From positions 1-64,000 of the forward strand of contig RMBW01000018.1 in NCBI GenBank assembly GCA_004009845.1: DNA of 64,000 nucleotides, given 5' to 3'. Under the pieces are notes generated by a model. That model was not told where the DNA came from. It searched no databases and was given only the letters and a program-made list of their open reading frames with translations. The DNA comes from Davidsoniella eucalypti. Its lineage: Eukaryota > Ascomycota > Sordariomycetes > Microascales > Ceratocystidaceae. Positions 12,199 through 25,767 of this stretch are shown here, in pieces; position 1 is the stretch's first letter; each line of letters opens with the position of its first letter. The translations under genes were made by a program, and so were the position numbers.

Positions 12199-14624
12199 GG
12201 TAACTCCAGATTCTTGAATGCGTTACAATATAGAGTGAGTGTTGAATAAGATGTATACGTATCTACATGCAAAAACATCTGGTGAGGCAACAATCGGGTG
12301 GAATACATTTGGAATCTTTTTAGAAGCAAGTAAGCGGCAATATTGCCCCATCACAGTTAAAAATACCTTTTATGTAAAAAATCTTCGGTTGTCTTCTATA
12401 TTTTGTGTGGCCAGAACAGGCGATAGAATTTCTTTCGGCTCTCCGTACCACTAACTAGATGTAGTTATATATAGTTATATACGTATGTGCTAACTGACAA
12501 ACTAACAGTCTATATCTCTATATGAATGCTAGACACAGAAAGCGGGCATCCGGATGAAAGCGTATCTGTATCTCAAGTCAGTTTTAGGCACTATCGGTTT
12601 TAGGTATTAGGATCGTTATGCTTCTTGCTGTAACATTTTTCTTCCTTGCAGAGAAGAAATCTGCCAACCTTATTCTTCTAATGTATTTGTTTGTCTTAGA
12701 ATCTTTTATCAATCACATTACACGACGTGGAGAGAAAACGGACTTGTTGCCGAAGCGAGGATCCTTCGCGTCTTTTTTTTTTCTTTTTTTCTTTCATTCT
12801 CATTATTGCTCAAGAGTTTTGTGCGGAATGCGGCGATTTGATATGGACTAGGCTAGACCTCTTCACAAGAGAAAAAATAAGAAGAAAGTCATTCATAGTT
12901 GTAGACCTTGTTTTCTTGTTTTCTCGTTAGACAGGCCTTCAAAAACGGTGACATGGTTTCTTACTATCCGCGTAAATATATTCGTCATCTTCATGATTTC
13001 TTGGCATCAGCTCCGAGTCGTCTTAAGTATTGCCTCTGATCGGCAAAGTACCGACATTTATGACTAGATACGTAACTCGTTACTAGTTCCCTGGGACTAA
13101 ATATAAGATAGAGTTTGTGATTCAGACAAAGCCAGCAGGATAGTCACGTTTATAGATAACTATGTATATATTATCATGTAGCTATCAGTATATAGTTGTA
13201 ACCGTCTTGTCGATAAACTCCGGCATTGATAAAACTAATATCGTCGCCGTGACGAAAACGGCCGTGCAACTTCTTGTCATTTTGCCATGTGTTTCACTTT
13301 GTTACCAACGACATTCCGCTAACTCCTTTGAACATTAATCTCATCTAATCAATCTGATAATTAACAAGAAAACAAACTGAGATTCTAGGATGGACAAATG
13401 TTCGCTGTTCGGACTATCTGATTCCAGATCTACTAAGACTAAGCCTACAGATATATATATGTATTAGTAACTGTGTGGTTCCCTTGTTGCTATTAGTTTA
13501 CACTGGCTTTATGCCATAACTACTAGGACATACTATTGGTGGCTTGATATGCTCTGGGCCTGACGTATCACTCAACCACTCACTACCTTGGAACGCCATT
13601 AGTTAGAATTAACAGCATTTTAAAGCTGATTAGATACTCTCACCACACCAGCCACCATCATGTTAGGGTGCCATCATATTGAATATATAAATGAAAATTA
13701 ATATAAAGATGTAAGTTATTGAGCTGTTCTCAAAGGTAAGCTCAAATGTTGATGAAACCAAGTTAAGAACCTACGATTTATTAGTAGTAATCAGCTACCT
13801 GTGCTACTTTTCTTCCTGAACCCCAAAAAACATACTGGATATATTTCCTAGTGGTAGTGGTACAGGCCTTCGATATCTACAATAGAGTCTTGTAAATGCT
13901 CTTGCCTATCTTGCGGTGCCACAGCATTCAAGCCACAGCGCCACAATATACAGGAAATGGCAAATTAACGATATGGAAGCCAGTCCTACGCATTAACTGT
14001 GAGCAGCTTGTACTTCAAAACAAGAAGAGAGTATGTTTGACCATCATATCCACTTTGACTACATACTGATTCCATACTTTACCAAAAGAGATATTCGATT
14101 ACTCTTCAACATCTACCTAAAGCTACATCGTCTACTCCTCTATGCACTTTGTGCTTGTATATAGCCCAACTTGTGACTGGACATAAAGATGCAAGTAGAA
14201 CTTGGTCAGATTCCTGATAACCAAATGCTTGTTTTCTGGGCAAAGCATAAGGCGTTGCCGGCCATCAAGACAGATGATAAAGACATTTTGTTATCAGATA
14301 GAAATGACTCTAGGAAAGCTCTCTAATTACGAGAGAAAACACAGACCTTCGCAGTTATCTCAAGATCGTGTGATCTCTCACTTTCTATACTTTGGCCATC
14401 AAAATATTCTAGAAGTAGAGTTTAGCAGTGGCATGGCATATCGCATTGATTTCTGGAGCCGACATCTCACGACCGAAGATTGGTTTCAACCAGATGATAT
14501 TGAGTGGAAGAAGATTGATTGCACTCCGGCGGCACTTCGGCGGCACTTCGGTGAAAATAGCTGGAATACAAGAAAAATGTTCAAATTATCTATAATTATT
14601 ATTCAAAGCGAGAGAAAGTCGGAC

Positions 14625-17600
14625 CTATGCGTCAGACATCTTGATATCGTGTTCACCATCACCCTCTGGGTTTTCCTTTGCCGACGACCGCTTACCCTTG
14701 GCTCTGTCTTCTGCTCTATCATCTGCTGCTGCCGAATTCGAGCTGCCGCCACTACCACTAGATGTGCCGTCCTCGTCTTCATTAGCAGGTTTTGATTTAG
14801 CTGTAGCATCGACGCCGGTAGTTTTCCGTTGGTTATTTTCTGACTCAGGATCAGAGTAGGAGCCCTCTCGGTCCTTGCCGTTTGTGTCAGGTACAATGGT
14901 TTTGTCGTCACCTCGGCCATCCCCGCTACTAGGATCCCCATCGCGATGTTTCGGGGCCTCGGTGTCTTCTTCTAGCGAGTGTTTATCCTTAGAATTGTGT
15001 GCGGTAGATTCTTTGGTTCCTGACTTTTTGTGGCTTGTGTCGTCCTGCTTAGACTTTGTCTCCGTCTCTGAAATGTCGTCAGAGTCAGATTGTGCATGTT
15101 GGCCGTCCTTGTAGACGCTGGAATCGTCTACTTCGGCCATGACAGCGTCTGAGTCAGCAACTGCTTCGCCATACACAAACTTGTTAATAGCCACCAATGT
15201 ATCTTCTAGCTTTTCGTGGGCTAGAACAAGACTAAAGCCCTTATCATAGTCCTCCTTAGCGACAGACTCACTGTACGCCTTGACTATTTCAGCTGTCTTA
15301 TGCTCAGCAAGGTTTAAAGATTTAGCTCGCGCCTCAACTACGGCTACGCTAGACGCCTTGACGAGAATGCTCCGCGCTTCATAGTTCAACTCTTTCATAA
15401 ACTCCACCGAGTCATAGGGGATGATTGTGATGGGAACTCTGCCAGCTTCGACGATATTGGAGACCATTCGTTCGGTAGTACCGTAGCTTACATCGTCTGA
15501 TTCGGTGAACTCAATGAACATATCGCCGTCGACCATTCCATTGAATGTTGCCTTATCAGTGTAAGCAAAATGACCCAGTACGTCTGTCGCAGCCTTTGGT
15601 CTCGTAGTATGACGTGTGACACGCTTGTATATACCTGGGTGCTTGCTGATCAAAGCATTGATGATCTCTTCTTTACCAACGCCTTCGGGACCGCAAAGAA
15701 CAACAAGTTTAGTATCTTGAGGCAACTTGACAGGTTCGTCAGACTTACACTCTAGCGCAGCATCGGGATCTAAACGTTCGCCATATATAGCGTCGGGTTT
15801 ATCTATGTTATCGATGCGGTCAAAGGTAGCAATGTCTGTCGTCGAGGTAAGACGAAGGGCTTGCCAGGACACAGCGGCTTTGCGATCTTCGAGGACTGCG
15901 CGCTTTTCGGAATTTTCCTCCATCTCAATATCGAAATCAAGATCTCCAAGCTGGCCGCGAAAGTGATCAAGCTTTGGCACTTTAAACGGCAATGCTTGGA
16001 AATTATTTCCTTCAATGTCAGAGTCGTCGTCATCGAGAAAGTCGAGATTCAAGCCACCCATGGGAGCCATCCTAGGCTTCCGTACATGAGATAGTTGCTT
16101 GATGGTATCCATAGCCTCGACAAAGTCACTCGGTTCGATCTGAGGACGCTCGATTGACGGACAATTCTCGATCTTCCAGCGCACCAGGTTCTTGTCTCGT
16201 GAAATGACACTCTCTACCATACGGAGGTAGAATGGACCTTCCAGGTCGTTTCGAAGAAACTCTGAGATGTTACGCTTGATTTCCACTGCCCACGCTGCCT
16301 AATTGTTTGAGAGAGAAGGTTAGCTTTTGTGTATCCATAGAGGACAGACACTTGTGACATACATGTTCTTCGCTGATCACGTTGTCTAGATACGCAACAG
16401 ACTTGTTTACTATAGTTATAGATGATAGCTTTTCTTTTGATTTAGGCGCCAAGGAGATAAGGAAATCCATGACTATTAAGGCTTGGACTAGGACATGTCG
16501 ACGGAAAGACAAGTCACGGATCTATGAAAAATCATCATGTTAGCTATTGCCGGTAGTAGCGTCTCTATGGATGCTTGGTGACTTACCTCGAGTTCAAAAA
16601 GATCACGGTTTGTAAGATACTTTGGGTTGAAGTTTGAGGAATCAAGACTAGCGGGTTGGCTTGATAGCAAAGTTTCACTTCCGTGGCTGTTTTCACGCAC
16701 TACTCCCCCTCTACGGGGCTCATCAGTGATGCTTTTGATGCTCAGGGATGACTTTGTGCTGCTATTTTCACGCAGTATTTTGAATGACGCAAGTGTATAC
16801 TCCAGGGATTCTCTGAACTTGGCGAAGTTTTCTTCATCGAAAAGTTTTTTAGGCTGACTGAAACTTTCCTGGAGAGACCAAAACGCAGGATACAGCTTGT
16901 TGAAATCAACGGTATTCGTATCCTGGGTCTTGGCGTCATCCACCTCCATAGCATCATCGCTTTCAGCTTCATCTTCGAGTTCTTCTTTCGGAGATTCTTG
17001 ATCATACACTGTCACATTCTCAGTGTGATATTCTCCACGTAGATTGACAGAGCTCTTATCTCCTAGAGGAAAGCTCTGAAACATGAAAATGAATACACGA
17101 CCACAAAACCCAGTGTCTTCGGCACGTGATAATCGGCGCAACAGCTCATTACATGTGCGTAAGATAATCAGATGCTTTTGCTTGAAATTTTTGGCGGTGA
17201 TTCGCTCGCGACGAGATTCAAGATAATCAAAAACTTGACTGCAGCCAGCAATAGTTTGTGTATCGAGAAGCTCTTCTATAATCCAGAAAAGCACGGCAGG
17301 CTCACAGCGCCCATTATCGGAGAGTATGGACAAGAGATCGAGTAGATTCCAGACTGACACAAATTCCGGCGAGTCAATTGATACTGTCGACTGTTGCATA
17401 TAGTTAGCGGCTGGACTATATTATTGACCGGGCATTCTCACTTACTATCAGTTCAGCAAAAACTTCACGTACTGCTGTTTCGAGCACTGCATAACGGCGT
17501 TGTTTTCTCTGGTCTGGGGCATCAGGCTGCTGACTTGTCTGGCTGGCCTCCTCTTCTTGGGCAAACATATCATCAAGGCGAGTAAGGATACTGCCGAAGC

Positions 17601-17736
17601 TTGAAAGAGTCAAGGCAGGGTCGATACTCGGCGTAGGCTTGAGGTCCTTGACTACGCTAAGAGCGTCGGTGAACAAGCCCTTGATGCCATTGATTATGTC
17701 GAGGCCACAGGCGCTAGAATCTACAACGCCTGGCAT
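14625..17736 (-). CDS. THO complex subunit 1 (Hpr1/THOC1) with C-terminal guanylate-kinase-like domain
   Basis: Four exons (17736-17446, 17390-16587, 16521-16363, 16298-14625), all joined in phase 0, give about 975 residues. The THOC1 core is clear: RVFIFMFQSFPLGDKSSVNL is close to the human THOC1 signature, followed by FRRHVLVQALIVMDFL and WKIENCPSIERP. THO couples transcription elongation to mRNA export in the nucleus. After an acidic linker, residues about 613-795 form a guanylate-kinase-like domain: P-loop GPEGVGKE (621-628), VTRHTTRP, FIEF and SYGTT correspond to the GMP-binding and core motifs. The P-loop Ser/Thr after GK is Glu, so catalysis is doubtful. The tail (about 800-975) is acidic, Ser-rich and low in complexity. 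It is divergent from the Aquarius gene. Confidence 0.9.
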
Positions 17737-18809
17737 TGTATGATCTAGGCGATACTAAAGTGTTGTAGGCTCTAGTTGCCGGTATGAAGGTGGACAAGCG
17801 ATGCGGCGCAAAGTGATAAATAATATGAGTGACGAAAGACGACGATGTTGGAATGGAATTGGTGGACAATGCCGGCAGGGTTTTGGCTTTGTCGGCAGGC
17901 GTGTAGATATGGTATCCGAGATATATATCTCGAGAGGAAAATTTAGAGCGAAAGTTCGGGAAGGCGACAAGAACTAGCAAGATGTCGAATATTCAGGCAA
18001 TAGTTGCTCGAATGCAATATGTCGGCAGCTAAATCGAAGGCCGTAGCTTTGCAGAATGTAAATTGGCGGTATATTCTGGTATGCTGTAACTATAAAGCAC
18101 ACCGAGTTCATGTAGAAGCGTGCGAGAGACCGAGTTACGATGGCAGAGAAAGCCAATTAAGTTGGTGCTTATAAGCAGATCAAGATATCAGGCTTGGAGT
18201 TTGGCTCAGCGCAACTATGCACCAAAAGTTCTAAAGGCTCAATAACTTCGAGACCAATAGTGACATCCAGCCCCACCAATTATGGCAGCGGAAAGGGTAC
18301 CCTTGAACCCTTGGGCGTAGGGATCGCGGTCCATGCAAGGCTGACAGTCTAAAAGTTCCAAAAATTTACATTGTGCTACTCCATTGGCTGCATCACTTTC
18401 TTGTCAGCCTTGCACTCAATGCTCTTATGGTCAAGCTATCGTGTGCACCACCAGGGCAGCACAACAGCAAGCACAACTGATCAAGGAAGAGCTTTGACTT
18501 CGCCAACGTTGCTTTGACTTCGGATATCTTGTTATTCCTTTCCCTGCCTTCTTCCCACACAATATATTCCAGAGAATCCCTTTCAGCCGTCCCTTTGTTT
18601 CTAGATTTGCCCATCTTGCAGGACAAGAACCGCCAGTCGCCTTTTTTATTCCGGTCCAGCGCCTTTTCTTCAAACTAGTACCGAAACAAGTACCAGTTAT
18701 CACTGTTGCTGATACGCGCTTTTTTGCTTTGCGACTCAAACGTACTCTGACGACATCTAAACGACGACCGATTATCTCAACACCACGAAACTCGCCCTAC
18801 TCTTTGAAC
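17737..18809. promoter_or_regulatory. Shared divergent promoter region of THOC1 and Aquarius
   Basis: A 1073-bp gap separates the two start codons. Both flanking genes encode nuclear mRNA-processing factors. I see no strong TATA box and no named motif that I can defend. Pyrimidine-rich tracts precede the Aquarius ATG. Confidence 0.5.
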
Positions 18810-21800
18810 ATGCCCAAGGCCAAGCGCCTCAAGAGCGGCTCTTCGCAGGCCGTCGCTGAACCTGCAGCTTCTGCGCCGCCTGCAGAAACTACTGAAGCAC
18901 CGACAACTACAGCAGTCAAGCCTACCAATGAATGGTCTGCAATTGCGTCGAAACACTGGCTGGGACACAAAAGCGCTCCCAAGATTAAGACAGACGTCCT
19001 CAAGGAAATCTGGAAGAATATCGAGAAAGAGGGCTTCCAATATCGCCAGCTTCAGGCTCTAGAGAGTGTCCAGATCCTCGAGAGGTATGTTGTCTATCCA
19101 TACATGTGCGGCTTTTTAGTAAAACAGCTCTATTAACTCTTGCGCACAGTTATCTCTGGCCCGGCTTCTCGGAGGACTCGACCAATACACATGTCCTACT
19201 GCTTCTCGTCTTGATCAATGTCAAACGCCGAGAAAACCTCGCATCATGGAGTACGTACCCCGCTACATCTCACCAAGCATGTGCTTACTATATGCGCCTA
19301 TGCTAACAATCTGTAGCTGTTCTTGAAAACCGCCCTGCTGAGTTCTCCAGCTTTTTCCGGCGCATCATTTCGATGTCCCTCGACAACTCACTCTCGTCAA
19401 CCGTCCGTACACAACTACTATGCTTCATAACCCACGCCTTCCAGAGTCTCGAACATGCCCTTGTGCGCAAGGAATGTGCGCCGCTTGTCTCCATCTCTCT
19501 TTGGCACAACCTGTCTTCCGAGAGTCTTCGGGAATCGCAGTTGGCGAGAGTTCCACATCTTCGCAAGGCATGGCGCGCCTCAGCCAAGCGCTTCGATGCC
19601 TCAGACGATGCCACTAAAACTAGACTGCGTTTCGAACGTTCATGGTTGTATACGCTCATCTTAGATTTCCTGCGGAGGCTATATATTGAAGACGCCAAGC
19701 AGGACAATATACTGTACTGTGAGCGCTTCGTCGAGTTCTTGTGCGATTTGCAGAGCCAGCTGCCTACTCGTCGCTACGTCAACACTTTGATACAGGACCT
19801 CCAAATTATTCCCGTCATGCGCTTATCGCCCATGTTCATTACAGAGGATAATAGTCTACTGAGAGACATGCATGTCCTTTTCAGTCATTACTCGTACTTC
19901 TCAATTGACGACCAGTCTGGCCTACAGTATTCACGAGAAGAGGCCTTTGATCATCACTGTGCGGTCCTAGGAAAGCTTCAGCGCACTGCCCTCAAGTACT
20001 TTGAATCAAAGCTCTTGGTACTGTCACTATCGAACTATGGTTCCATCGATAAGCGCGAGGAGTTAGTGCCTCTTCTTGAGAAGCTAGACGACGAGGAGAT
20101 CGTGCAATTGGCCACTCATCTCGACATCAGAACATCTTACCCGAGCTCTGTGGGTTTCACCATTGATCGAGCTATCTTAACCGAAATTCTTGTCAGCGTC
20201 CACGAACGCAAAAAGTCGTTCCAAGATGTTGCTGAGGAATTATCACTCCTACCTACCGAACAGACTCTCTTCGAGAGCAATCTACTCCGTACAGACTCTT
20301 ATGATGGTTCCCACCCAATGGCACTCCCTAAGCTCAATCTTCAATATCTCTCAGTTGGTGACTTTCTCTGGAGATCACTCATCCTGTACCGTTGTGAAGC
20401 TTTCTATGGCGTTCGTTCAGACATCGAAACCGCCCTACAACGTTTATCTCCCGAAGCTACCAAGACTGGCGAGGTCAAGTTCACTGGACACACCAAGATG
20501 GCTGCGCCAATTTCTAAGCCTACTATTCTCAATGTTGCCCCCGCTGCTATCGGAGATACCAAGCCATCACTAGTGAAAGCCGAGATTACGATTGATGTTC
20601 GTAGAATGGATGATCGTTGTCGTCGGGAGTGGGATTCTCTCAGACCCGATGATGTCGTCTTCCTCTTGGATATCCAGGCAACTTCTACCAAGCCCGGCGT
20701 CAAGAACTCAACAACTAGCTCAGTCAAAACTGTTCGAACTGCTAAGATCATGAGTATCATCGATGAAAAAGAACGTAATATCCGCGATGGTGGCCACTTT
20801 GGTAACATCCGCAAGATTATTCTCAGGCTAGATGCCCGGTCATACAAAAGGGACTCGGCAAGGGCTAGTCAGGGTAAAGAGGACGTGTATGCTGGTATCA
20901 ATGTTGTTCTTCGCCGCCAAAGCCGTGAGAATAATTTCAAGCCTGTTTTAGAAACTATCCAGACGCTTGCACTATCCGATGTCCCCCTCGCTTCTTGGGT
21001 CCATGAAGTCTTCCTAGGCTATGGCAACCCGGCTGCTGCGACTTACAAACACCTCCCGAACCGCCTCAAAAAGATCGATTTCCGGGATACCTTCTTAGAC
21101 TGGAAGCACCTCATCGAAAGTCTGCCTAATAAAACTGTGGAGCTTGTATCTGGCGACTCGGATACCTTTTCACCTCCATTTGTCGTCGAAACTGAGGACA
21201 AAAAGCCTGATGCGGAACAGCAAGTATTGAAGGGTGCCAAGAAGCGCCGTCGGGATATTGAGCCAGTCATGAACACTGATACCGAGACTCTAAAGGTCAC
21301 TACCTACAAGGAACCTAATATGGGTCCCTACCCGTCTGATGTGCCCAAAAGGAACTCAATCCGCTTCACATCTGCTCAGGTTGAGGCCATTACTTCTGGT
21401 ACTCAGCCCGGTCTGACTGTGATTCTGGGCCCCCCTGGTACGGGCAAGACTGATGTTATTACACAAATAATCAGTAACATCTACCACAACTTCCCCAAGC
21501 AAAAAACCCTTCTTATCACACACGGAAACCAGGCCTTGAACCAACTTTTTGCCAAAATCGCTGCTCTGGATATTGACAACCGTCATCTCTTACGTCTTGG
21601 TCACGGTGAAGATGATCTAGAGCTTAACTCCAACTTCAGTAAATATGGTCGTGTCGAATCTTTCCTACAGAACAGGGATGGCTACCTTCTTGAGGTCAGT
21701 AAGCTTGCCCACTGCCTAGGGGCTCCCGGTGCCCATGGTAACTCGGCTGAAACTGCCGGCTACTTCAACAAGGTCTATGTTCTACCTGCATGGTCCAAGT

Positions 21801-23131
21801 TTGAGGATGTATGCAAGTCTGAGAACTCTTCAGTCAACCAGGTCATTGCCTCGTTTCCCTTTGCAGATTTCTTTGCCGATGCCCCCGATCCCATTTTCTC
21901 TGCAGACATGGACAAGGAAAGCGCTATTGAAGCTTCAAAGGGATGCTATCGTCATATCGAGCGTGTCTTTTCAGAACTCGAGGACATCCTCCCCTTTGAA
22001 ATCCTTCGTCGTGACAAGGAGAAGGCAAACTATCTCCTTACCAACGAGGCTCGTATCGTTGCCATGACCTCTACACACGCAGCCATGCGCCGGGAAGAAA
22101 TTGCCGCTCTTGGCTTCCACTACGACAACGTTGTCTTCGAAGAAGCTGCGCAAATCACAGAGATTGAGACCTTCATCCCCTTTGCTTTACAAAAGCCCAT
22201 CAATGGCCAAGCTCCTCTACAGCGTGTTGTTCTTTGTGGTGACCACCTACAAAACTCACCCATTATCCAAAACACAGCATTCCGCACCTATGCCAATCTA
22301 GAGCAGTCTCTTTTTGCTCGTCTCGTTCGTCTTGATGTGCCTACCATTACTCTCGACCAGCAAGGTCGCGCACGTCCCTCTATCGCCGATCTATACCGCT
22401 GGCGCTACCCACAACTACTCGATCTACCGATCGTCAACACGGCTCCTGATTTCCTAACTGCCAACGCCGGTTTCCGGTATGATTTCCAGTTCATCGACGT
22501 ACCCGATTACATGGGCCAGGGTGAGATGGAACCTACGCCACACTTCTTCCAAAACTTAAGCGAAGCTGAGTACGCCGTAGCTATATACCAATACATGCGT
22601 CTCCTCGGCTATCCAGCATCCAAAATCACCATCCTAACCACTTACGCTGGTCAACGCGCACTTATTCGTGACGTCCTCCAACGACGTTGCGCTAATGCCC
22701 TCTTTGGTCTCCCACGTGCCGTTGCCACCGTCGACAAATACCAGGGCGAGCAAAACGACTATGTGATCCTATCGCTAACGCGCACATCACGGGTCGGTTA
22801 TCTACGTGACTTGCGTCGCTTAACGGTGGCTCTCTCGCGTGCCCGTCTCGGCCTATACATACTCGGTCGTCGTGAAGTCTTCGAGGGCTGTGTGGAACTA
22901 CGCCAGGCGTTTGGCCGTTTCTTCGAGAGACCTGACAAGTTAAAACTAATCACGGGTGAGATGTGGCCGTCTAAACGTGTTGTCAAAGAGGAAGAGGGCA
23001 AGAATGGAGAACTTGATGGGGAGTTCACGGTGGAAGGCGTTGAGCATATCGGCCTATATGTTTATGAAATGACACAAACGAAGGTCAAGGAACTGTCTAT
23101 TGGAGATGGAGAGTCGACAGAAGATGTTTGA
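18810..23131 (+). CDS. Intron-binding protein Aquarius (Cwf11), spliceosomal RNA helicase
   Basis: Exons 18810-19084, 19150-19250 and 19317-23131 encode about 1396 residues. The ATG at 18810 opens with a basic, low-complexity tail, and the frame upstream has no ATG. The N-terminal part is the Aquarius helical-repeat (ARM-like) region, beginning around NEWSAIASKHWLG and continuing through SYLWPGF. The C-terminal half is a UPF1-like superfamily 1 helicase: Walker A GPPGTGKTD at about 830-838, motif II FEEAAQITEIE near 1066, DQQGRARPSIADLYRWRY, and motif VI ALSRARLGLYILGR near 1295. Aquarius/Cwf11 binds intronic RNA upstream of the branch site in the spliceosome as part of the intron-binding complex. 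Motif II reads EEAA rather than DEAQ/DEAD, as in other Aquarius proteins as far as I recall. Both splice junctions restore the expected family sequence. Confidence 0.93.
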
Positions 23132-25767
23132 TTATGGGAAATCCTTTGTCGGTCTATATACATCGATTTGACGAGCATTTTGGGCGTTTAGGGAATTCCG
23201 ATGTCAAGATACTAATAAAAATGAATTTATTGTGTGTGCTCTAACTATTAAACCACATTTCGAATGACTATCTATGTGCTATTATCAATTTGTACAACGA
23301 ACCAGGATCGATATGAAATCTTTATACTTAGTAGCAATGATATCAAAGTCAAAAACTATAGCTTACTAGTGATTCTGTGTTAGAGTTTTTACTAATCCAG
23401 AAAGTCCATGCTATGAGGTCATCGATGTATATAAATACATCCGTAAATTTGACTATGACGTGTTAGTAATAAGGTTCTGTAACTTGGATATTATCTTATT
23501 TGGTTGTGATGTTTGATGTTTGATTTTATTTTGTAAAAGTACTCTGCATTTGTTACCATTGTCTATTTAACATGCGTCTCTGTCACTTCTCAGCAACACA
23601 AAAGTACAAAAATTAAAAAAAGTTAAGGTTGCAAAATCCTTTAGCACATATTTTAGGGTTAAACACGTCATCACTAGGGTTCGGCGTCTAACAGCCCACC
23701 ACAAAAAAACAGCACCTAGAACCTGAACCTGATGACGGTCGGATGAAAACAAATAACAAATAAGCATGTAAAACAAAAGCGGGATGAGCCATAGTGAGTT
23801 ACGAAGTGACGCACGGACATGGTTGCGACGTGATATGGTACAAGCTGGTGGTCCTTTAGCTCAGCCACTACTGTTTTCAGATATTATATGAGCCTGCCAT
23901 CAAGCGGCTTAGCTTGTACAATAGATATGACCGCTGATATGCCGACGGTATGAATATGATAGTTGTATACCTTTAAAAAAAATCGATGTTGTTGGTCGGG
24001 TGGCCGTTAATTGAATGTAAGCACATGTTTCCCGCATAACCACATCAGTATTTGATAAAGAAGTGTGGCACCACTTCTGCCAACCCATGTTTCTTTTGGT
24101 ATATCTGTATGTACATGTAGCTTTCGGGGAGAACAATGCCAAGAATCGAACTATTGTCGACGACATCCCTTGGCCAGTGCGTTTGTTGTTGATATCGTTT
24201 TATTTTTTTATTTTTCTTTCATGAAGACGACTTTGGTTGGGCAGCTTCATGTGAATAAACACTTATGGTTGAAAATACAAATTACCATGTTTTCCATTGC
24301 AACTATTAGAATCGATGATGTGTCATGTTGGGTACATATTAGATCGTTAGAAAACACTATCACTAAGTGACAAGATCTAGAGTTTTGGATATTCCATTCC
24401 TCGTTAATGATTTATAATTTAGTGTTCTGATATGTATTGGTATTCTGAAAAAAACAACCCAACCCTAGCTGAAAGTTAAACAATCTCATTTTATATATAC
24501 ACGCATCTTACGGCTATAAAGTTGAAAAAAGGTTGACCTGAGATCTCAAAAAAAGATCTAATCAGTCGTACCTGCCATATTAGTAATTCTACATATGTAT
24601 ATTCTTACTATCTCACCAGATTTCGCACCAATTCTTCTTCTTTCTTCTTTCCTCCCCCCAACCAAGTTCTTGGCCTCTGCATAAACAATTTGCACGAAGA
24701 TTCAAGACCTTCTTTCATCGTCTACTCTTCATTTTGATTTTGAACGAAGACTACGATATCTTTTTCCTCCAAGAAAGACTATCTCGACCTGCTCTTTTTC
24801 TTTTTTTCTTGTTATCGTCCAACGACGACCACTATATCGATTCGATTCGATCATTAATCCGCATTGCTTTCAATTTTGGGCATTCGAAACTTGATCCATC
24901 ACCAACTGTTCTCGCGTCTTCGTTTTCTTCGCCTTTATAATACATTTTTTATTTCTTCATCTTCCTTTGATCTCCCGAGACAGGAATATTCTTTCTTTTA
25001 TTTCTTGTCATTCTTTTCTCCTTCTTTTCCATCTTTTGTCGCACAGTTGTCTTCGCATAAATCCTTAGTACCATTTTAATATCGACTGGTTCGATACTAT
25101 CACCGAAGCGAAACACACAATAAGCTTCTTCTTGACCGAAGACTTCTTCATTGAAGAGTGCAGCGATAGCTGTAATCTAGTTAATAGTAGTTGTAAGTAC
25201 TATGATCCTATCGATCCCATTAATCATAGCCCAAGCCCACAGCAACCCCGCCTTGCCATCTCTTCCGAGGGTTCCCTGTCCGATTGTTACATCATTCCAT
25301 CAATAAGTGGGCGGCCATTGATTAGAGAGAGGTTTGTCTGCTCAGTATGGGCCGCCTAGAGTTCAAGCTATCATGGTAGAAAGGTCCGCCTTCATACTTC
25401 TAGCTGAGCTCTAGATAGTATTCCAAGTGGTAGAGCATGATAATTTGAGACAACCCAAGAGGCAATTGATAGCCCGCACTACTATGGCTTTGATTGCCCA
25501 GAATGAGGATGGACGGTCTAGTGGCATCCGTTTTCTTTCAAAGCCGTGTTTTGTGATCTCAAACAATCCAGGAGAAAAAAAAAGCTCCTTAATTTTTTCA
25601 ACTTAATAAGCCTTTTTGCCGGTTGTTTTTGTAAATGAAAACTTTTTGGCGGTTTTTTAAAAAAAATATTTGTGGGAAGAAGAGTGGGGCCCATCTCTAC
25701 CCTGGAAGTGCTGTGATTGGCTGAGAGACACTACAAAGTGGGCTGCTTAGTAGTAGCTGGCTCTATG
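23132..25767. other. Intergenic region between Aquarius and eIF4G
   Basis: No gene supported. The first part is A/T-rich. From about 24600 the plus strand becomes rich in T/C tracts, typical of a promoter for the gene to the right. A TTAGGGTT motif occurs near 23653. I looked for tRNAs (for instance a D-arm-like GGTAGAGCA near 25430) and found no complete cloverleaf. Confidence 0.55.

Larger units (their letters stand above)
11122..14624. other. Long AT-rich intergenic region
   Basis: No gene with recognisable domains. It contains a simple AAAAAG repeat at 11479-11507, repeat copy B at 12019-12198, and at 14189-14600 a stretch that reads protein-like in two different frames but is broken by a stop (a possible decayed gene). 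The rest is A/T-rich sequence without clear structure. Confidence 0.6.

Noticed and set aside
25380..25460. tRNA-like fragment (GGTAGAGCA near 25430)
   Set aside because: No matching T-arm (GTTCRA), acceptor stem or anticodon arm at the right spacing.
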